A stretch of 64,000 bases of DNA. It comes from Lithobates sylvaticus (lineage: Eukaryota; Chordata; Amphibia; Anura; Ranidae). Under the pieces are notes generated by a model, which had not been told where the DNA came from, searched no databases, and saw only the letters and a program-made list of their open reading frames with translations. The DNA lies in assembly GCA_028564925.1 (NCBI GenBank), contig CM053028.1, positions 367,021,012-367,085,011 on the forward strand, written 5' to 3'. Positions 44,485 through 54,412 of the stretch are shown piece by piece. The position numbers were made by a program, and so were the translations under genes. Numbering within the stretch: the first letter of the stretch is position 1; each line of letters opens with the position of its first letter.

Positions 44485-44901
44485 ATTGTGTGCACCAAAT
44501 GCCTTTACAAACCCAATTATTACTATATTAAAATAGCAGTGACATCATCACTGTGCAGTATGTACCCTGTGTAGAGAACAGTGCTGTGGGAGGGACCAAG
44601 CAGGCCCCACCCACTGCATGCTGCCTGCAGAAAATTACAGGATTGGGTGGATACAAGACCTGTTGCCCTACACAAGGAGAAAGAGCAGCAGTGGCTGGTC
44701 TTTATTACAGGAAGAAGCAAAATGTCACACTGCACAGATCTGGAAGAAATACTCAAAGGACACCAATTTTCAAGGCAGAATACACATGACTCTTGTATTT
44801 AGACAATATTTACTTATCCCCGGAGAGCAGCTTTAAAGCAATTGTAAACCTTCAATTTTTTTTTTTTTTTTTTTTATTAAAATAACAAACATGTTATACT
44901 T

Positions 44902-46022
44902 TTTTTTTTAAAAAAGGTATTTATTTTGTTTTCACAATATAAGATACTAAGAAAATACATCACATACTGGCACGTAAGGCACTTAAGGGTATACAAAATC
45001 AGGTACAGTATCCACTGATATTCAATAAACGGATACACCGTGCCGAAAACAAAGAAAACCCCAACCAACATTCACGCATACACATTCATACCAGCACCAC
45101 ATACGACCCCCTATCAGCGTCACATTCCCAGAGACCCCCTATTTGGCGTAGAGTTCCGCACGAGCCAATACCTGGCCAATTTTCTGCCGTCCATCGGACC
45201 AGTATTCCTAAGTTATATTAGTGGGAAGAAGCTTATTGAGTAAGCGGCGATGATAGGACATCCCCCAGAAAACCTCAGAGACATCCAACCATTGTTGCCA
45301 TATTTTGGTGAATTTCTTAGGGCATGTCATCATATATCAACTTAAATTTGGGTAGAACCCCATGAACAATACAAAAGAAAGCATGGGCCAAAAGGGGGCC
45401 AGCATCCTTCCAATGCAATAAAATAGTTTTACGTGCATAAAATAACAGTATACGTAACAAGTCCTAGCGTGTGTACGAGGAACATAATCATTGAAAACCT
45501 CTAAAAGTCCAACTTACGGGGTGTGAGGTATCAGCAGATGAAGCGTGTGTTCGAAAAAGGCAAATAGATCCTTCCAGTAGGACTAGAGACCAGAACAGTT
45601 CCAAAACATTTGAAATAAATTTGCAGCAATCAAGTCACAGAACAAACAATATCCTGACCCAATCCCACCCGAACCAGCTTGGCTGGGGTGTAGTGTAAAT
45701 GATGTACAAACTTAAATTGGATCAACTGATCAGCAGTGCTGATTAAATCCTGAAAGCATATCATAGTAGCCTCTTCCCAATCCTCCTCAGAAAGCTCAGG
45801 CATCAGCAACATCCATTTGCGTTGAGAGTTCTGGAAAGGATCAGCCCCTATCAACTGGAGGCGACCATAAAAGGTCGTCACCAGTTTGGAGATTTCTGGA
45901 AACGACAAGAGGTCTTCAATGGAAGATTCCGTGAGCTCAGTAGTCAATAACCCAAACTACCCCCAAATGGCATGCCACAGTAAGAGATATTTAAAAAAGA
46001 ACTTATTTTAAATGTCTTGTTT
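44902..46022 (-). mobile_element. L1-like LINE, 5'-truncated, with 15-bp target duplication
   Basis: AAACATGTTATACTT occurs at 44887-44901 and again at 46023-46037, an exact 15-bp target duplication. Read on the minus strand the insertion ends with an A-run (complement of T at 44902-44909), as in L1-type retrotransposition. The 5' part contains C-terminal ORF2-like sequence. About 1.1 kb remains of what is normally a 5-6 kb element. The preserved duplication suggests modest age. Confidence 0.75.
45630..45947 (-). pseudogene. L1/Tx1-type ORF2 C-terminal fragment
   Basis: Minus-strand open stretch of 105 codons with WEEATMICFQDLISTADQLI and QFKFVHHLHYTPAKLVRVGL. This resembles the segment after the RT domain in L1/Tx1-clade ORF2 proteins (phrase type QFKFLHR-YYTP-KL). 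The Cys-rich region and remaining C-terminus continue in other frames, so the copy is inactive. Confidence 0.6.
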
Positions 46023-46409
46023 AAACATGTTATACTTACTTGCTCTGTGCAATGGTTTTTCACAGAGCAGCCCAACCCCCTCTTCTCGTGTCCCTTATTA
46101 GTGATCTATTCTCCCCCCTGTGGGCTTGCTCCCGGTCCTCGCTGTCTGCGTCTATTCATACACACAGCCCTGCTGCCCCCCAGCTCTCTTCTCACACGTT
46201 TTGACTGACAGCAGCAGGAGCCAATGGCTCCATCTGTACTCAGCTAAGCCTGTGAGAGCTGGGAGAGGGGAGAGGATCTGCTGCAGATGTGCACAGTGTT
46301 CGACTGAGATCGGGCTCAGGTACGTGATTAGGGGGGCTGCATGTAAAAAGGTTTTTTACCCTAATGCAGAGAATGCATTGTTAAAAAAAATTGCTTTACA
46401 ACCACTGTC

Positions 46410-46517
46410 TAGCTATCTATATATTTATATATACATATCTATCTATCTATACATATCTATCTATTTATATATACATATCTATATATCTATCTATCTATCT
46501 ATCTATTTATATATACA

Positions 46518-46576
<59 letters not shown>

Positions 46577-46587
46577 TTATATATACA

Positions 46588-46658
<71 letters not shown>

Positions 46659-46832
46659 TTATATATATACATATCTATCTATCTATACATATCTATCTAT
46701 CTATTTATATATACATATCTATCAATCTATTTATCTATACATATCTATCTATCTATCTATCTATCTATATCTATCTATCTATCTATCTATATATCTACTA
46801 TATCTATCTATCTATTTTTATATATACATATC

Positions 46833-46865
<33 letters not shown>

Positions 46866-46887
46866 CTATATATACACACACACACAC

Positions 46888-46918
<31 letters not shown>

Positions 46919-46920
46919 AT
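46410..46920. repeat. TATC-type microsatellite, about 500 bp
   Basis: Long runs of CTAT/TATC interrupted by ATATACATAT segments, ending in (AC)n and (TA)n near 46873-46918. The frames reading SIYLSIYLYIH repeatedly are translation of this repeat and are not genes. Confidence 0.95.
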
Positions 46921-48070
46921 GGGTTTATGTAAGCTCCAATAAAATGACTAGTTATTTGTTTCAGGCATCTTCTACTCATTCAGTAACATGTTTTTCTAGT
47001 TTTTCAATCACCAATCCTAGTAAAAGTTACAGGTTGTTTATTAATGATATAAAGTTTACCAGTACTTATAAAACACAAATTCAACTTCTGATTTTGACAT
47101 TCTCATGCTAATGAAGTATTTTAGCTGACACCTCCACCACTAACATGGTATCAGTTTCATCTCCCACAGGACGAAAGCCTAGTCCCTGTGACTAGTGAAC
47201 TGGATTGAAAATCTAGCTTGATGCTGACAGGTAAATGCACTAATTTTCTTCTATAGCCGATTCTGCCTTGCAGGCTAAGCCTGCTTCTAACAACTATGTG
47301 AATAGGCTTCTGTAACCAGGCCAAAAGATGATGTCAACTGCTACAAGGCCCAAGCTGGCAAGGCAGGTAACTGTTTCCCTGCAGATTAGGTTTCCAGCAG
47401 CTTTTCAAAGAAATGGTTATTTTAAATGGAAGCCGACGTCTGTAACTTTTAACTACAAAGATGAGAATATGACACATTTTTACTTCTTGTTTTTTTTTCA
47501 CCACATAAACAATTAAAACTTTATTAGTACATGTGCAGTCATAAGGTCAAATCAAGATCCCAACACCTGCTCTGTTTGTTGTCATTGGAAATTTTGTCAA
47601 CACAGGATGGAGTTAAACAAATACATGCAAACAAAGCTGTGTGATCCTTGATAGTAGGACAGGGGGCTTCTCAGTACTGTGTTCTGATATCTAATCCTTA
47701 AAAACATAAACATAACACGGGTGTTTAATATGTTTTACCAGTGACACAATACCAGAAAGGGAATAATCCACTTTATAAATAAAATGCTAAATATATTTGT
47801 AGGTATAAACCTTTGCATAGTAAATTTTAGGACTGTTGAGTTAAAGTATAAAATTCACATTTTCGAAAATAATGAAAAGTTGAACCAACACTGTACACCC
47901 TCCCCACCCCCTGGGTCCTCGCTGTACTTACCTCCATGGGTGATGATCTATCATTGCCCATGCAGCAGTAGGAGATATGATATGACCGCTCTTCTCCCAC
48001 TTCTATTGCAATGCTTCTGGGATGGATCAGAGCGATTCTGATGAGCGAGGATTGCCACACACTGGGCGAA
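46921..48070. other. Non-coding DNA
   Basis: No supported gene or bounded repeat. Confidence 0.4.
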
Positions 48071-48512
48071 GTACACTATATTACCAAAAGTATTGGGACA
48101 CCTGCCTTTACACGCACATGAACTTTAATGGCACCCCAGTCTTAGTCCGTAGGGTTCAATATTGAGTTGGCCGACCCTTTGCAGCTATAACAGCTTTAAC
48201 TCTTCTGGGAAGGCTGTCCACAAGGTTTAGGAGTGTGTCTATGGGAATGTTTCACCATTCTTCCAGAAACGCATTTGTGAGGTCAGGCGAGAAGGTTGGA
48301 TGAGAAGGCCTGGCTCACAGTCTCCACTCTAATTCATCCCAAAGGTGTTGTATCGGGTTGAGATCAGGACTCTGTGCAAGCCAGTCAAGTTTTTCCATCC
48401 CAAACTCACTCTTCCATGTCTTTATGGACCTTGTTTGTGCACTGGTGCGCATTCATGTTGGAACAGGAAGGGACCATCCCCAAACTGTTCCCACAAAGTT
48501 GGGAGCATGAAA

Positions 48513-48793
48513 TTACATAGTTACATAGTTACATAGTTACATAGTTAGGTTGAAAAAGACACAAGTCCATCTAGTTCAACCATAAAAATAAATAAACAAA
48601 TAAAACATAATATCAAACAATCCCATATACCCAATCCTATACCCACAGTTGATCCAGAGAAAGGCAAAAAAAAAACCAGCAAAGCATGATCCAATTTGCT
48701 ACAGCAGGGGAAAAAAATCCTTCCTGACCCCCAAGAGGCAATCAGATTTTTCTCTGGATCAACTTTACCTATAAATGTTAGTACATTTATAGG
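48513..48793 (-). mobile_element. LINE 3' end (CR1/L2 type) nested in Tc1 element
   Basis: The tail of four TTACATAG units (48513-48545) is followed by GGTTGAAAAAGACACAAGTC and the same 3' UTR as 13070-13260 (TCCTTCCTGACCCC, GGATCAACTTTACC). 5'-truncated to about 280 bp, with no coding part left. Confidence 0.7.
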
Positions 48794-49158
48794 TAGCATT
48801 GTCCAAAATGTCTTGGTATGCTCACACCTTAAGAGTTCCCTTTACTGGAACTAAGGGGCCAAGCCCAACCCCTGAAAGACAACCTCACACCATAAACCCC
48901 CCTCCACCAAATGATTTGCACCAGTGCACAAATCAAGGTCCATAAAGACATGGATGAGCGAGTTTGGAGTGGAGGAAGACTGTGAGCCAGGCCTCCTCAT
49001 CCAACATCAGTGCCTGACCTCACAAATGCGCTTCTGGAAGAATAGTCAAACATTCCCATAGACACACTCTGAAACCTTGTGGCCAACCTTCCCAGAAGAG
49101 TTGAAGCTGTTATAGCTGCAAAGGGTGAGTCAACTCAATATTGAACCCTACAGACTAA

Positions 49159-49561
49159 AGCCTCGTACACACGATCAGATTGTTGGCCAATCGAGCGTCT
49201 GATTTTTGTCCAAAGGGCATGTGCCAGGAAGTTGTTTTGCATACTAACGGTACACAATTGTCGGCCAAGAAACACAAACATAGTGACGTACTATGAGGAA
49301 ATTGAGCTCTTGAGCGCCACCCTTTGGGCTCCTTCTGCTAATTTCATGTTTGGTGAGCATGGATTCCGAGCATGCTTGTTTGTACTTTCGACTTGTGTAC
49401 ACACCGTTGTCCGCTGAAAATTTATTAGCATGTCATCCAACATTTGTTGGCAGAAAGTTGGACAACAATTGTCAAAAGTAGCGTACTAACGGTCAGATTT
49501 TAGGCCAACAGTCTGTCAAGTGACAATCCCCTGCCAACAATCTGATCGTGTGTATGAGGCT
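49159..49561. mobile_element. PIF/Harbinger MITE nested in Tc1 element
   Basis: Ends AGCCTCGTACACACGATCAG and TGTGTATGAGGCT, with an exact TAA duplication (49156-49158 and 49562-49564). The target is confirmed by the other Tc1 arm, which has the uninterrupted GACTAAGACTGGGG. Confidence 0.8.
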
Positions 49562-49900
49562 TAAGTTTGGGATGTCATTAAAGTTCATGTGTGTGTAAAG
49601 GCAGGCGTCCCAAAACATTTGGTAATATAATGAAGATTTGGTCCCTGCTGAATCAGTTGAGATTTGATCAGTGTATGGCCAGCTTCACCCTTATATCAAA
49701 TCAGTTGTTTTGAAAAGCTAAAAAATGAAAATTAGTGATAAAAAATTGGGTTAAATCAAAACATTTTTGCACAATAATCTTTATAGCCTGTGTTACTGGA
49801 GGCATGTCAGGGGTGTACACATATGGGGTGCCAAGGTTCGCCATTACTGCCCTATCCTATATATGCCTGAATATTATCATCTCCTTGTTTGTCCTATTAA

Positions 49901-50371
49901 AGTGTCACTAAAGGAATTATTTTTTTTTTTTTTAAATAACAAACATGCTATACTTACCTCCACTGTGCAGCTCGTTTTGCACAGAGTGGCCCCGAACCTG
50001 GTCTTCTGGGGTCCCTCTGCGTCTGTTTTGGCTTCCTCCCACAAGGACTCCATAACTTCATGATAGCTCCCTCGCATGGTGTGGCACGCTCCCGTGATAC
50101 AGCTGGTGGCCGTAGCCGCTCACTGTATCACTCGGCCCCCCCCCCCCCCGGCGCGCCGCGTCATTGGATGTGATTGACAGCAGCGCAAACCAATGGCTGC
50201 GCTGCTTTCAATCCATCCACTCTAGCCAATCAACGGCCAGGGTAAGCGGCGAAGATGACGTTGGGGGCGAGCGCGGGACTTTCGAGGGGTCAGGTAAGTA
50301 TAACGGGGGGCCTGGGGGGGGGGGGGGGGCGGTATTGTCGGATGTTTTTAACTTTTACCTTTACAACCCCT
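49901..50371. mobile_element. TTAA-flanked foldback MITE
   Basis: Exact TTAA flanks (49897-49900 and 50372-50375). Begins AGTGTCACTAAAGG and ends TTTACAACCCCT. CpG-rich core with a C-run (50138-50150) and a G-run (50310-50329). The interior motif AACATGCTATACTTACCTCC is shared with 44832-46402. Confidence 0.6.
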
Positions 50372-50375
50372 TTAA

Positions 50376-51039
50376 ATGAGTTCTTAAATACTACACTTAG
50401 TCTGGTGTGCCTTGTTCCTTTTCCACTATGTGTCTTTATGCTAGAGCTGCCTCTCGATGACTGGTGATCTTAAGACTGGTGGGGGAATTAAAGGAGAGCA
50501 CAGCAGAAATGATGTAAATGAGCACATACAATAAAACAGTTTTTACCAAATGTCAAACATTATATAAAGCATATATTATACAGTATTTTACTATCAGTCC
50601 TCTCTACACTGGTATTACAGTTTTGGGTACATTCTGATTAATTGGATCAGTCAATGGCTGCTAATATATGTCAGAGACTATAGGGGGCAGTTTACTGTTA
50701 GCTTTGTCCACTTTCTGGAACCTTGCATACCAATTTCACCTCTTCAAAATTGTATATCCTTTTTCTTTTCTCTATGATAAATCATAACCAATGGTAAATG
50801 CATACTCCCCAACCATCCTGGAATCCGCAGCGTCCCATGGATATGGGTTGTGTCCCAAAGCCGGTGTCATAATTCTTGTCCCAGCATTTTGCTTTACTCT
50901 GTTGTTCATACTGGTGGCCAGAGTGATCTCCTGCCCAATAGTATGGGCATTGTTCTGGTGAGAACCTCAACGCACAGTCAGCAGACTGGGATAAAGACCA
51001 GGAAACAGGTTAATATGCTCTGCATCTCGCACTGAACTG
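50376..51039. other. Non-coding DNA
   Basis: Nothing recognisable. Confidence 0.4.
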
Positions 51040-51670
51040 CAATGCTTTTCAAGAGTAGGAAGGAGAAATACAACTGACAGCCAAAGCTTTTCAGGATGAG
51101 GAGAAGGGGAAAGAACTATCACTGACCACCAATGCTTTTTGGGTGTGGGGGGATACTACTGACTACAAATGATTTTTCTTAGAGAGAGGTTAGAAATACC
51201 ACTTTTCCATATTGGGGGGAAATGCCACTGACCACCAATGCTTTTTAATGAAAATGCCACTATCCACCAATGCTTTTCGGGTGGGGTGCGGAGTGAAGAG
51301 GAAATCATCACTGATCACCAATACTTTTCAAGAGGAGGGGAAAACCACTGACCAATAATGCTTTTAAGGGGGGAGAAATGCCAGTCAGAACCAAAGTTTT
51401 TCAGGTTGGAGGGGAGAGGTCACTAACCACCAATGCATTTTTTGGGGGGGGGGGGGGGTTTACCACTGACCGACAATGCTTTTACAGGGTGAGAAATACT
51501 ACTGGCCACCAACTCTTTTCTTAGGGGGGGGGGGGGGGGGCGAGAAACACTACTGACCACCAATGCTTTCTGGGTGTGGAGGAGGGAACACCCCTGACCA
51601 CCAATGCTTTCCGGGCACCACTGACCACCAATGCTTTTAAATAGGGTGGACACATTCACTGATCTACAAT
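51040..51670. repeat. Minisatellite, units about 40-50 bp
   Basis: More than ten units follow the pattern ACTGACCACCAATGCTTTT followed by a G-rich stretch and GAAATAC. G-runs of up to about 18 bases (51438-51458, 51524-51540) separate units and vary most. Possible mutation-prone and G-quadruplex-forming region. Confidence 0.8.
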
Positions 51671-51896
51671 GTCTGGAGAGGGAGGGAGAGAGACTATTCC
51701 ACAGACCATCATTGCCTGTGAAGGAGGGTGGGGATTTTTAGGACCCATTCATACTAGGGTGATAAGCTGGAATGCATTTAATGCATGTTATGTCTCACCT
51801 TAAATTGGTTGTAAACCTCTGGCATTAAATATGAACAAAGCATATCCCTCTATAGTGTGTATCTGTATTTATAGAGAACACTAAGTGGGTTATTTA

Positions 51897-52124
51897 CGAA
51901 AGGTAAATCCACTTTGCACTGAAAGTGCCCTTGGAAGTGCAGTCGCTCTAAATCTGAGGGGTAGATCTGAAATTAGTGGAAGCTCTGCTGATTTTCTCAT
52001 CCAATCATGTGCAAGCTAAAATGCTGTTTTTTATTTTCCTTGCATGTCCCCCTCGGATCTACAGCGACTTTACTTCCAAGTGAACTTGCAGTGCAAAGTG
52101 GATTTGCCTTTAGTAAATAACCCC
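51897..52124. mobile_element. Palindromic MITE, 228 bp
   Basis: Inverted ends GGGTTATTTACGAAAGG / CCTTTAGTAAATAACCCC, and inner AATCCACTTTGCAC / GTGCAAAGTGGATT. Flanked by CTAAGT on both sides (51891-51896 and 52125-52130). Superfamily not assigned. Confidence 0.65.
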
Positions 52125-52297
52125 CTAAGTATCATTTCTGCCTGCTTTCTGAAAGCTCAGACAAGCTGTATGAATTCTGCACTTTGAACAGCTGTAGAGA
52201 AGAGAGGGCTGCAGATAAACAGGAACAATGTATTTAGGAGGATTAGTTTCATCTCAGTGTATGACCTGAGGCTAGTCACTTTACTGCACTATTTTAA

Positions 52298-53324
52298 CCG
52301 CTTCCCGACCGCCTAACGCCGATATACGTCGGCAAAATGGCACGGGCAGGCAAAATCACGTACCTGTACGTGATCGTGCATGTGCCTGCCTGTGGGTCGC
52401 GCGCACGCCGCCAGCGGCGCGCTCGCGACCTGGTCGGGAGCTCCGTGACCCCGGCCGCGGGACCAGCGGACCCGATCGCCGCGGGACCAGCGGACCCGAT
52501 CGCCGCTGGTGTCCCGCGATCGGGTTACGGAGCTGAAGAACGGGGAGAGGTTTGTGTAAACAAACCTCTCCCCGCGCTTCCTACACTGACTGTCAGTGAT
52601 CGGCTGTTCCCTGTCATCGGGAACGCCGATCAATGACGTCAGACGTACAGCCACGCCCCCCTACTGTAAAATAAACACAACACGTCACACTGACTCCTCC
52701 CCGCCCCCTAGTGGTTAACTCCTTCACTGCAACTGTCATTTACATAGGAATCAGTGCTATTTAAATAGCACTGATTTCTGTATAAATGACAAATGTCCCA
52801 AAAATGTGTCAAAAATGTCCGATGTGTCCGCCATAATGTCGCAGTCACAATAAAAATCGCTGATCGCCGCCATTACTAGTAAAAAAAAAAATATTAATAA
52901 AAATGCTATAAAACTATCCCCTATTTTGTAAACGCTATAACTTTTGCGCAAACCAATCAATAATCGCTAATTGCGATTTTTTTTACCAAAAATATGTAGA
53001 AGAATACGTATCGGCCAAAACTGAGGAAAAAAAAAAAATGTTTTTTTATATATTTTTTGGGGATAGTTATTATAGCAAAAAGTAAAAAATATTGCATTTT
53101 TTTCAAAATTGTCGCTCTATTTTTGTTTATAGCGCAAAAAATAAAAACCACAGGGGCGATCAAATACCACCAAAAGAAAGCTCTATTTGTGGGAAAAAAA
53201 GGACGCCAATTTTGTTTGGGAGCCACGTCGCACGACCGCGCAATTGTCAGTTAAAGCGACGCAGTGCCGAATCGCAAAAAGGGGCCTGGTCCTTTGGCTG
53301 CCAATTGGTCCGGGGCTGAAGTGG
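52298..53324. mobile_element. TTAA-flanked (piggyBac-like) element, 1.03 kb, best-preserved copy
   Basis: Exact TTAA flanks (52294-52297 and 53325-53328), ends CCGCTTCCCGACCGCC and GGGGCTGAAGTGG. CpG-rich left half with a duplicated GCGGGACCAGCGGACCCGAT (52458 and 52483) and a hairpin GAGAGGTTTGTGTAAACAAACCTCTC. AT-rich right half. No transposase. Four relatives in this window share its ends. Confidence 0.7.
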
Positions 53325-53709
53325 TTAATATACTCTTCGTTCTGGCTGCCAGCACACCACAGTGGACAAAAAATCAGACATGAACCAAGTTGCATTGGGA
53401 AGGTGCACTGGAGTACCATTTACAATAATGCCACCATGTACATCACTGCACATAACGTGTGTTAATGCAATTCCCAGGTGTGAATGGAAGGGAGGTAGCA
53501 GGGTTAACCCACTGGCCACCAATGTCTGGGAAGGGGTGGGGGAATTGTTTAATCCCATTGATCATCTGTGCCTTTGGATACTGTTACCTCCTACTGACCA
53601 GCAGGTGAAATTATGTTACATACTGCTGACGTTTGTATTTGGTATCTTTGCTATGTATTCTACTTCTGATAAAAGCTATGTTGTGCATTTCATACTCTGA
53701 CTGCTACAC

Positions 53710-54082
53710 CATACCTCCCAACTTTTTTTAGATAGGAATGAGGGACACCTATCAGCAAAAGTATGGAGCATAGGCCACACCCCCTGTCACACCCTCTTAA
53801 AGGAGAATTGTATAAAAAAACAAGATTGGTTAAACCCACAAGTGCTTTTTTAACACTACTATTCCTTTATATTGGCTTTTGGAATTTACAAATGCAGCCA
53901 TTTAGAAATCAGATGAAAGGTTTATCGCTGGAAAACACTTTTTGAAAGATAAAAAGTGCATTTTATATACAACTATATAGATCAGACCAAAATGAGGGAC
54001 AAATGAGGAGGAATGAGAGACAGAGGGACATTGCTCCAAATCAGGGACAGTCCCTCCAAATCAGGAACAGTTGGGAGCTATG
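53710..54082. mobile_element. hAT-type MITE, 373 bp
   Basis: Ends CATACCTCCCAAC and GTTGGGAGCTATG, with an exact 8-bp duplication TGCTACAC (53702-53709 and 54083-54090). Near the right end GGGACA / CCAAATCAGG motifs are tandemly repeated. Non-coding. Confidence 0.8.
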
Positions 54083-54228
54083 TGCTACACTACTCTCTGA
54101 TTATTGGTATATAGTCTTGACCGTTACACTCCGTAAGCTGTGCAACACAATACATATTCCTGACTACAGTGCTTAGTGTATCAAAAGTAATGTTAATGAA
54201 GTTCTTCTTTAAGGTAGCACGAGACAAA

Positions 54229-54412
54229 GGGAGGAAATTACTAAAACTGGAGCGTACAAAATCTGGTGCAGCTCTGCATAGAAACCAATCAGCTTCCACA
54301 TTTTATTGTCAAAGCTTAACTAAACAAGTTAAAGTTAGAAGCTGATTGGCCACCATGCACAGCTTGCACCAGATTCTGAGTGCTCCAGTTTTAGTAAATC
54401 TCCCCCAAAGTG
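54229..54412. mobile_element. Small foldback MITE (same family as 44333)
   Basis: Ends GGGAGGAAATTACTAAAACTGG and its complement CCAGTTTTAGTAAATCTCCCCC-type. Interior AAACCAATCAGCTTCCA and AGAAGCTGATTGGCCA form the fold. Non-coding. Confidence 0.6.

Larger units (their letters stand above)
44832..46402. mobile_element. Foldback MITE split by an L1-like LINE
   Basis: Left piece AAAGCAATTGTAAACC with a poly-T (to 44901) and right piece (46023-46402), ending in the complement ATTGCTTTACAACC, form one element related to 49901-50371. The sequence AACATGTTATACTTACTTGC there corresponds to AACATGCTATACTTACCTCC in the other copy. The LINE 44902-46022 interrupts it. Confidence 0.6.
48074..49632. mobile_element. 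Tc1-derived inverted-repeat element with nested insertions
   Basis: Left end CACTATATTACCAAAAGTAT after TA; right end is a worn complement (TTTGGTAATATAATG). Both arms derive from the 3' part of a Tc1 transposon: on the minus strand the left arm shows worn remains of the transposase C-terminus (SPDLNP region and the PRRVKAVIAAKG segment), and the right arm repeats it in reverse. Inserted within it are a LINE 3' end (48513-48793) and a Harbinger MITE (49159-49561). Non-autonomous. Confidence 0.7.

Noticed and set aside
46120-46330. CpG-rich segment as a host promoter
   Set aside because: Falls inside the right half of a MITE whose relative at 49901 has the same composition.
46120-46942. Open frames of 183-270 codons (SIYLSIYLYIH repeats)
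   Set aside because: Pure translation of the TATC microsatellite.
52337-52654. 99-113 codon frames in GC-rich DNA on both strands
   Set aside because: They lie within a TTAA-flanked non-autonomous transposon and overlap on opposite strands; no domain.
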